Source: Planctomycetota bacterium
Lineage (GTDB): Bacteria > Planctomycetota > UBA1135 > JACQFD01
Reading direction: 5' to 3'
NCBI GenBank assembly: GCA_016792805.1
Contig: JAEUHX010000016.1
Span: forward strand, 51,424-115,423
DNA: 64,000 nt
A program made the position numbers and the translations under genes. Under the pieces are notes generated by a model. The model searched no databases. It was not told the DNA's origin and worked only from the letters and a program-made list of their open reading frames with translations. Shown one piece after another: positions 8,480 through 15,418 of this stretch (positions are counted from its first letter, which is position 1; each line of letters opens with the position of its first letter).

Positions 8480-9001
8480 ATGAGGTTTTCCATGGTCACA
8501 CACCGATCCAAACCGTCTCCTGAAGACCCGTTCGCGGAGCCTGGCGTGACCGGGCTCGAAGGCGTCCTTGTTCGGGAGCTCCGGGCTTCCGACCTCGACC
8601 ATGTAGTTCGCGTCGATGCCCGCGTCGGCGGCCGCCCTCGCCGGGAGTATTACCAACGAAAGCTGGCGGAGGCGGAGCGGGACACCAGCATTCGGATATC
8701 TCTGGCGGCCGAGGCCGAAGGCACCTTTGCGGGATTTTTAATCGGCCGCCTCTACTACGGCGAGTTCGGCATGCCGGAGCCTGTTGCAATTATTGATAGC
8801 ATCGGCGTCGATCCCAACCTCAGGGGCCGACACGTCGGCGCCGCGCTGCTGGCGCAGCTCGAGACCAATCTTCGCGCCGTCGGGATCGAATCGCTTCGTA
8901 CAGAAGTCGAGTGGGACCGCTTCGACCTTCTCGGCTTCCTCGCGGGTCACGGCTTCCGCCCTGCGCCGATGCTCTGCTTGCAGAAGTCGATCAACCGCTA
9001 G
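8480..9001 (+). CDS. GNAT-family N-acetyltransferase, paralogue of the operon-internal GNAT
   Basis: A 173-residue GNAT with the acetyl-CoA loop IGVDPNLRGRHVGAALL near residues 110-126. It aligns with the GNAT between oah and dch: both have an R-x-L-R-x-x-D opening, an aspartate in IDA/VDA, an aromatic-basic RRWW or RREYY segment, and an EFG strand before the IGV motif. It lies 37 bp after the SDR, so it may be co-transcribed or have its own weak promoter. Two in-frame ATGs four codons apart are possible starts. Function is not determined; protein or small-molecule acetylation linked to aromatic catabolism is inferred only from location. Confidence 0.78.
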   Translation: MRFSMVTHRSKPSPEDPFAEPGVTGLEGVLVRELRASDLDHVVRVDARVGGRPRREYYQRKLAEAERDTSIRISLAAEAEGTFAGFLIGRLYYGEFGMPEPVAIIDSIGVDPNLRGRHVGAALLAQLETNLRAVGIESLRTEVEWDRFDLLGFLAGHGFRPAPMLCLQKSINR

Positions 9002-9096
9002 AGCGCCCTCGAGCGGCTGGTGCTCCGCGCAGATGTTGTGGGGCGCTGATTCTGGGGGGCGTCGACGCATAGGAATTCGGGCGGGCGGGAAGGAGC

Positions 9097-11628
9097 ATGG
9101 AGACCGCTGTGAATCCCCCCAACGAGCCCGATCCCGCCGATTCGCTGGCGCACCTGTCGTGGGTGCGCCGGCTCGCGTCGGAGCTCGTTTCTGACACAGC
9201 AACCGCCGACGACCTCGCGCAGCAGACGTTGACGGTGGCGTGGATCCGGCGCCCCTTCGCGGGACCGACTCTCCATAGTTGGCTTGCTCGGACGCTGCGG
9301 CACCTCGCGCAACATTCTGTAAGAAGCCGAATTCGCCGGTCGCGCCGCGAGGCGGCATCCGCGCGGCCCGAGGCGCTCCCTTCGACGCTCGAGATGCTCG
9401 AGCGAGCGGCTGCCCATCAGGAGGTCATTCGTGCTGTCGAGCGGCTTGCCGAACCCTACCGAACGACGGTGCTGCTGCGGTTCTTCGAGGATCATCCGCC
9501 GCGCGACATCGCGGCTCGGCAGGGGGTGCCCGTCGCGACCGTGAATTCTCGGCTGCAGCGCGGCCTCGATTTGTTGCGTGGTGATCTCGCGCGCCGCCGA
9601 TCGGAGGGGAAGTCTTGGCTCGCGGTTCTGGCGCCCTCGGCGGGTCTCGCCGCCGACCCTATCCCAACCACCGTTTGGATCCTTGCAGCTATGAAGATCA
9701 AGATTGCAGCTGTCGTGATGATTTGTATCGCGGCGATCTCGGCGATTCTTTGGTGGAGTCAGGATTCGAGCTCCGCGACCGACGACGTCAGCCGAGCGGC
9801 GATGGGCTCCATGCCCGCCGCGGCGCGCGTCGAGCTCGCGCCGGCGTCTCAGCAGACCGCTGCAGCACGCGAGCACTCGCTCGCTTCGCGCCACCCCGAG
9901 AGCCGCAAATCCGAGAGTTCACAGAAAGTGTCCGATCTCGCGGCCGGCATCGCGAAGGGGCGAGTCATCGATGTGCGAGGGAATCCCGTTCCCGGGCTTT
10001 CCGTGTATGCGGCCGCCGGAGTCTTTGACGTGAGCGCAGCGCAGCTCGAGAGCATCGCGAAAACGACTTCCGATGGAGACGGCCGATTCGCAATCACGAT
10101 TCCACAGTTCAATGTGGAGATCGAGGCCGAGAACGAACAGTACACTACATTATTGGCAAGCACGCTCTTCGCGCGTGAGCGATCGGCGGATTCTACGGTC
10201 GTCGTCGCATCACGAGTCGCGGTGGAAGGCACTGTTGTCGATCGGAACGGGAGTCCCGTCCCGGACGCCATGATCTGGTCGCTTCCTCCGGACGACCTTC
10301 GCGCGACTCTTGGAGAAGTGCTCGATCGGGCGTCGCCGCGCGAGCCGCGGGTCACTTCGGACAGATCCGGAAGATTCTCGCTGCCCGCGCTTGCCGTTGC
10401 GCCGCGCTCCCAGCTGCGCGTCGAAGCCCCAGGATATTTGACAGTCACGATTCCGACGCCGGCCAACACCGTGCGCGACTTCAGAATTGAGCTGGAGTCG
10501 GCGAAGGCTGAGGAGGGCCTGTGGTCCGGCAGGGTCTTCGATCTCGGCGGGAGGCCTGTTGCAGGAGCTGTGGTCATCGTCGGTGACCACGACGGCGTCT
10601 GTAATGAGCGCGGCGAGTTTGCCGTACGCGCCGCCGCGCTCGGGCATGCAACTCTTCGAGCCTACGCGAAGGGGCTTCTGCCGATCGAGCGGCGCGTCGA
10701 GCCGTCGGACCCGGCCGTCCGCGGCGCTGCGGGTTTGGAGGTGCGCCTCGACCGAGAAGCGCTCGCGATCAGCGGGATTGTGGTGAATGCGAAGGATGAG
10801 CCCATGCCGAATGTGCGCGTGTGGATCGATGACTCGACGCCGATTCGTGACGGCCGAGGAGCCTACGGCCCGCTTGAAGGCATGGTCTCTGGGACCGGAT
10901 GGGGACGTGTCATCGATACCGACGCGGGTGGCCGATTCCGACTCGAAGGACTTCTCGATCGCGAGTATCGCGTCGGCGTTCTCGATCCCGCGACGCTCAA
11001 CAAGACGCTCCAGAGCGGCGTGCGTGCGGGAACCTCTCAGGCGCGCATTCTCCTCCCGGACACGGATTTGTGGCCTCGCGTCGCAGGGCGCGTGCTTGCG
11101 ACCGACGGGACACCCATGGAGGGCGTGCGCGTCTCCGCGGGGCGAACGACGTTCTTACTCAAGATGCCCGGGGGAGGCTCGATCTCCAATGGCGAGATTT
11201 CGGCGGAGGTGGAGACGGACGGCGAGGGGCGATTCGAGCTCAAGAATGTCGCGCGCGCCGAGACGTACCTCACACTCTTTCACAAAGACATTATTTCTTC
11301 CGAGCCCCTTGCCCCAGATCCGGCCCACATCGAACATCTCGAGCTGCGAGTTCCTCGACGGTGTCACGTTCGAGTCGAGCTCTCAGACGCGACCGAACCG
11401 GCTGAAGCATTCTCGCTCCTCGACGCGCGCGGCGCCCCGCTGCTTCTCGAGGAGTGGAGCGGCACCAATGTCAGCCGCAATACAAAAGGTCATCTCGTGG
11501 CCGGAAAGTCGCCGGTGCTTGCGTGCCCCGAGACAGCGGCGACCGTTGTGCTCCTCGCGAAAGGTAAGGAAGCGCGACGGGCCAGCATCACGCTCAAGCC
11601 GGGAGAGACGACGGTGCTTCGACCGTAA
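9097..11628 (+). CDS. ECF sigma factor fused to a membrane anchor and carboxypeptidase-regulatory-like repeats
   Basis: An 843-residue composite. Residues ~20-75 look like sigma region 2 (TADDLAQQTLTVAWIRR) and ~110-165 like region 4, with an HTH (PRDIAARQGVPVATVNSRLQ). A hydrophobic helix at ~202-222 (AAVVMICIAAISAILWW) would anchor the protein in the cytoplasmic membrane. The rest, about 600 residues, holds at least five beta-sandwich units that start GRVIDVRGNPVPG, GTVVDRNGSPVPD, GRVFDLGGRPVAG, GIVVNAKDEPMPN and GRVLATDGTPMEG (near residues 286, 374, 475, 557 and 661). No separate anti-sigma gene is adjacent. The design suggests a sigma factor held at the membrane and controlled by its own outer domain. 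The ATG is only 1-2 bp from AGGAG, so a GTG four codons on may be used. Confidence 0.88.
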   Translation: METAVNPPNEPDPADSLAHLSWVRRLASELVSDTATADDLAQQTLTVAWIRRPFAGPTLHSWLARTLRHLAQHSVRSRIRRSRREAASARPEALPSTLEMLERAAAHQEVIRAVERLAEPYRTTVLLRFFEDHPPRDIAARQGVPVATVNSRLQRGLDLLRGDLARRRSEGKSWLAVLAPSAGLAADPIPTTVWILAAMKIKIAAVVMICIAAISAILWWSQDSSSATDDVSRAAMGSMPAAARVELAPASQQTAAAREHSLASRHPESRKSESSQKVSDLAAGIAKGRVIDVRGNPVPGLSVYAAAGVFDVSAAQLESIAKTTSDGDGRFAITIPQFNVEIEAENEQYTTLLASTLFARERSADSTVVVASRVAVEGTVVDRNGSPVPDAMIWSLPPDDLRATLGEVLDRASPREPRVTSDRSGRFSLPALAVAPRSQLRVEAPGYLTVTIPTPANTVRDFRIELESAKAEEGLWSGRVFDLGGRPVAGAVVIVGDHDGVCNERGEFAVRAAALGHATLRAYAKGLLPIERRVEPSDPAVRGAAGLEVRLDREALAISGIVVNAKDEPMPNVRVWIDDSTPIRDGRGAYGPLEGMVSGTGWGRVIDTDAGGRFRLEGLLDREYRVGVLDPATLNKTLQSGVRAGTSQARILLPDTDLWPRVAGRVLATDGTPMEGVRVSAGRTTFLLKMPGGGSISNGEISAEVETDGEGRFELKNVARAETYLTLFHKDIISSEPLAPDPAHIEHLELRVPRRCHVRVELSDATEPAEAFSLLDARGAPLLLEEWSGTNVSRNTKGHLVAGKSPVLACPETAATVVLLAKGKEARRASITLKPGETTVLRP

Positions 11629-11709
11629 AAGCCTGCGGCAGAAGTGATCCCGCCACTTATTGCGGCTGTTACGGTCGCTTCCAACGAGAGATCGTCTCGC
11701 TCTTTCTTT

Positions 11710-12072
11710 TTATGCGCGCTGCGGCGCACGACCGTACTTCTGCGTTGCGAAACCCACGATGACGCCGAGGGCCATTCCCGGCAGCACGATCTCCCAGAAA
11801 ATGGGCCGCGCGTTCGGGTCCGGGTTGATCGTCGCAAGGATGCTCAGCCCGGCGCCGACCACAAATCCGACGCCGATTCCCAATGGTAAGGACTGCCACT
11901 TTCGAGCCACGAATCCGGCGGCCACGCCGGTCAGCAGCCCCTTGATGGAAGAGAGCATCACAATCATCGCGATCTGCTCCCGGACTTCGGGGTAGGGGTA
12001 GAGGTAGGCGCACGCGCCGTCGATGGCTCCGAGAAGAGCTCCGAGGAGAAGGCCAAGTAGCGGTTTCGGCAT
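11710..12072 (-). CDS. small multi-pass membrane protein
   Basis: A 120-residue protein dominated by four hydrophobic helices: LLGLLLGALLGAIDGACAYL at the N-terminus, IAMIVMLSSIKGLLTGVAAGFVA, LGIGVGFVVGAGLSILATI and IVLPGMALGVIVGFAT. Several glycine-rich packing motifs are present. The tail is short and basic. The ATG used here starts directly at the first helix; the frame stays open for another 59 codons upstream, but those residues are arginine-rich and unlike a real N-terminus. I do not recognise a named family. It lies alone between the sigma fusion (convergent) and an FG-GAP gene (divergent). Confidence 0.7.
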   Translation of the reverse strand: MPKPLLGLLLGALLGAIDGACAYLYPYPEVREQIAMIVMLSSIKGLLTGVAAGFVARKWQSLPLGIGVGFVVGAGLSILATINPDPNARPIFWEIVLPGMALGVIVGFATQKYGRAPQRA

Positions 12073-12269
12073 GGCGGTTGGGTGGAACGGGGGAGTGAGA
12101 GTCTGCCCTTCTATTCCGAATCCGACAGTAGCCCTTTTTTCCTGCCACGGCCCGTCCGGGAAAAACGACCGTAACGCGCGCGCGGGAACGCTGCAGAAGA
12201 GGGCCGTCCCGGGGCGCTGCGGCGTCTTTTGCCGTCGCGCCCCACGCATTCCTACCCTTGGTGAACTCC

Positions 12270-15248
12270 ATGTCTTTGCGGATTTCCAAACTCCTTCTTC
12301 TTGCGCCCACCGCGGCGGTTCTTGCCTCGACAGGCTCCGCCCAGGATCTCTTGCAGCTCAAATCCAACGCCGGTTCGGGCGGTGCCTTCGGCTCCACCGT
12401 TGTGATCGTTGGTGACGTCAATGGCGACAATCGCGACGACCTCGCGGTCGGCATTCCGAGCGATGATTCGAACTCGCTCTCAGATCGCGGACGAGTTCAG
12501 GTGCTCTCCGGCCTCGATGGCTCCGTTCTGTATGAAGTTTACGGGACGGCCGCTGGGGATCGATTTGGGGCTTCGCTCTGTGCCTTCGGTGCAGACTTGA
12601 ACTTCGACGGAGTGAATGACTTCTCCGTCGGCGCGCCTGGAGCCGATCCGGGCGGGCTCTCCTCTGCGGGCCAAGTGAAGACGATCTCCGGGGCCACCGG
12701 AACCACAATCGCCACTTTCAACGGCAGCGCTGCGGGCGACCAGTTCGGATACTCGATCGCCTCGGCGGGAAATACGGCGGGCGCCTATCGGATCGTGATC
12801 GGCGCGCCGTATCGCAACCAGGGTGCGCTCAATAATGCGGGGGCGGCCTATGTATACTTTGCGACGGGTGGCTTTCTGAAGGAGTACACAGGATCCCAGG
12901 CCCATGAGCTCATGGGATACTCCGTGTCGGGAGGGTTCGACACCAACGGCGACGGCGTGCGCGACATCGTCGTCGGGTCGCCGGAATGGGACGACACGGT
13001 CGGTGGTTTGACGAGCGCTGGGCGCGTTCGCGTCTACAGCGCCGTGAGCCCCTACTCGCTCCTCGAAACGCATAGCGGCGGCGGCAGCGGCTACCGAATG
13101 GGCGCTTCGGTGGCGATGTTACAGAAGTGGGACGCCGATACCTCGGCCGACTACGCCGTCGGCATGCCGGGCGCATCCCTCGGCGGAACGGAGTCGGGGG
13201 GCGTGTATGTGTTCTCCGGCGCGTCGGGCGCGATTCTCAACACAATCAGCTCCTTTACTTCCGGCGATCACGCCGGAACCACGCTCGCATCCCTCGGAGA
13301 CATCAATAATGACGGGCGCACAGACCTGCTCGTCGGTGCTCCCGACGCCGAGAACGGCGCTCTGCTTGAGGCGGGTGTCGCAAAGGTGATCTCGGGGATC
13401 AACGGCGCGGTCCTCTTTACAGTGACTGGGACGACCGCGGGCCAGCACCTCGGCGTCGGCGTCGGCGGCGGCGGCGACATCAACAATGATAATCGGAACG
13501 ACTTTGTCGTCGGCGCGCCGGACGCGGTCCAGGCCGGCCCGAATCAGGGACGAATCCTCGCGCGCTCGGGCCTCAACAATTCGACGATCTTTACGGCCCA
13601 GGGACCGCTGCTTGGCGATCGGACCGGCACTGCTGTCGCCAACGTCGGGGATATCAACAATGACGGCAAGGACGACTGGGCCGTCGGTTATCCGTACTAC
13701 GACGTCATCACTGGGCCTCCTTTCCCGATTCAGGCGATCGACTGCGGGAAAGTGGAGATCTATTCAGGCGCTGACGGCTCGGTGCTCCGCGGACACTCGA
13801 GCCTCACGGCTGGCGGAAACTTCGGCTGGTCGATTGCCAATATCGGCGATGTCAACAATGATGGCCGAGCGGACTACGCGATCGGCGAGCCGATGATCGA
13901 TACGCCGACTCCGGAGCCCGGAGTCGTTCGAGTCTACTCCGGTCTGAACGGATCCATTCTTGCGACCCATACTGGGCCGCAGAACGGCGACCAATTCGGT
14001 CGGGCGATCTCTGGCTGCGGTGATGTGAACGCCAACGGTGAGATGGACGTTCTCATCGGCATCCCCAACTTTCAGAATGGTGCACTCCTTTCGGCCGGTC
14101 GCGTGGAGGCGCGCGGCGCGATCTCCGGAAGCATCGCTTTGAGCCGGTCCGGCCTGAACGCGGGCGCGCACTTCGGCTGGTCGGTGGCCGGGCTGTACGG
14201 TGATGTAACCAATGATGCGGTGCCGCAGATGGATGTCGTCGTGGGCGAGCCCGAGTACAGCGTGGGGCTTTCCAACCGCGGCCGTGTCTATGTGCTGGCG
14301 CAGCCGTCGACCATCGTGACGGCGATCGACGGCGGTCTCGCGGGGCAGCGTCTCGGATACTCCGTAGCCGGAGCCGGAGACTTGAACTTCGACGGGAAGG
14401 CTGACTTCGTGGTCGGCTCCATCGAGGACGACGCCTTCGGCCTTACAAATCGCGGTTCGGTGCGCGCCATCTCGGCCTACAACGGGGGCGGCATCTGGAC
14501 CCGCTACGGGACCGCCGCTTCGGAGCGGCTCGGTGCGGCGGTCGCTCGTCTTGGCGACCTCGACCTCGATGGCGTCAGCGAGATCGCAGCGGGCGGATCG
14601 CCGATCGCGGGCGCACCTTCCCTCAAAGGTTTTGTTGAGATCCTGAGTGGCAAGGACGGCAAGTTCAATTTCCGCCTCGATGGCACTCTCGACGGCGACA
14701 GCTACGGAGCCGCGCTCTCGTCGGCACTGGACTTCAACAATGACGGAGTGTCCGGCCTTGCCGTCGGCGCACCGTTCGCCGACTACTCGTCCAAGTGGAG
14801 CGGAGTCGCATATCTCTACGATCTTTCGCCAAAGGGCGTGACGGCGTACGGGACGGGCACCGCGGGCTGCGCGGGGATGCACGCAATGCGAACCAGCAGC
14901 GCGGCGAAGATCGGAAACGTCTATCTGCGCTTCCTGACGAATCACGCGCCGGCGAACTCTCTTGGATTGATGCTGATCACCGATGCGCAGGACGCGGCGG
15001 GGCAGGACATCTTCGGCGTCGGGATCCTGATGCACGTCGGATTCGTGGGGGCCGTGGATGTGTATGCTCTGGATACCGTGAGCGACTCGTTCGGCGGCTC
15101 GTGGGTGCTGACGCCAGTGCCCAATAATCCAGCACTCGCCGGCAAGGCCTACTATGCGCAGTCGATCTGGGCCTGGGGTGCGGAGTGCGTACTCGCTCCT
15201 TACCAGCTCAGCAGCTCGCAGGGTCTCCAGGTGATCATTCAACCGTAA
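12270..15248 (+). CDS. exported FG-GAP repeat protein with shared C-terminal module (tandem copy 1)
   Basis: A 992-residue exported protein. The signal peptide (LLLLAPTAAVLAS) would be cut after GSA at about residue 24. The body is about a dozen FG-GAP/integrin-alpha-type repeats, each with a calcium-loop motif such as DVNGDNRDD, DLNFDGVND, DINNDGRTD or DVNNDGRAD followed by VG-P and a YSG or ISG strand. These blades should form one or two seven-bladed propellers, a fold used for ligand or surface binding. The last ~140 residues, from YGTGTAGC on, are a separate domain repeated in three other proteins of this window. The chosen ATG follows four in-frame codons from a TTG. The next gene is a close paralogue. 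Confidence 0.92.
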   Translation: MSLRISKLLLLAPTAAVLASTGSAQDLLQLKSNAGSGGAFGSTVVIVGDVNGDNRDDLAVGIPSDDSNSLSDRGRVQVLSGLDGSVLYEVYGTAAGDRFGASLCAFGADLNFDGVNDFSVGAPGADPGGLSSAGQVKTISGATGTTIATFNGSAAGDQFGYSIASAGNTAGAYRIVIGAPYRNQGALNNAGAAYVYFATGGFLKEYTGSQAHELMGYSVSGGFDTNGDGVRDIVVGSPEWDDTVGGLTSAGRVRVYSAVSPYSLLETHSGGGSGYRMGASVAMLQKWDADTSADYAVGMPGASLGGTESGGVYVFSGASGAILNTISSFTSGDHAGTTLASLGDINNDGRTDLLVGAPDAENGALLEAGVAKVISGINGAVLFTVTGTTAGQHLGVGVGGGGDINNDNRNDFVVGAPDAVQAGPNQGRILARSGLNNSTIFTAQGPLLGDRTGTAVANVGDINNDGKDDWAVGYPYYDVITGPPFPIQAIDCGKVEIYSGADGSVLRGHSSLTAGGNFGWSIANIGDVNNDGRADYAIGEPMIDTPTPEPGVVRVYSGLNGSILATHTGPQNGDQFGRAISGCGDVNANGEMDVLIGIPNFQNGALLSAGRVEARGAISGSIALSRSGLNAGAHFGWSVAGLYGDVTNDAVPQMDVVVGEPEYSVGLSNRGRVYVLAQPSTIVTAIDGGLAGQRLGYSVAGAGDLNFDGKADFVVGSIEDDAFGLTNRGSVRAISAYNGGGIWTRYGTAASERLGAAVARLGDLDLDGVSEIAAGGSPIAGAPSLKGFVEILSGKDGKFNFRLDGTLDGDSYGAALSSALDFNNDGVSGLAVGAPFADYSSKWSGVAYLYDLSPKGVTAYGTGTAGCAGMHAMRTSSAAKIGNVYLRFLTNHAPANSLGLMLITDAQDAAGQDIFGVGILMHVGFVGAVDVYALDTVSDSFGGSWVLTPVPNNPALAGKAYYAQSIWAWGAECVLAPYQLSSSQGLQVIIQP

Positions 15249-15274
15249 CGATCACTTCGACTTGATCCTTCAGT

Positions 15275-15307
15275 GCGAGGCCGGCGCAGGAGATGCGCCG
15301 GCCTCGC
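15275..15307 (+). terminator. perfect 14-bp hairpin after the first FG-GAP gene
   Basis: A GC-rich inverted repeat, arm GCGAGGCCGGCGCA, loop GGAGA, 26 bp after the stop codon. All 14 pairs are Watson-Crick. It lacks a U-tract, so it may act as a mRNA-stabilising 3' hairpin or a factor-assisted terminator rather than a classical intrinsic one. Confidence 0.55.
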
Positions 15308-15418
15308 GCGCTTTGAGGTGCGTCCGTCGACTCTGAAAACGGGGAATTGAACAGTAACGCGCGCGGTCGAGCGCCGCAATCGGGAGGCGTTCAGAGACTT
15401 TCCTACACAGGTGTAATC

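Noticed and set aside
1..9001. Recent transfer of the bcr cluster by a mobile element
   Set aside because: No transposase, integrase, tRNA-linked junction or inverted repeats flank the part that is visible; the left end is outside the window.
13764..15242. Long minus-strand open frame opposite the first FG-GAP gene
   Set aside because: GC-rich codon bias keeps the opposite strand open; it has no signal, no conserved motifs and is arginine/histidine-rich.
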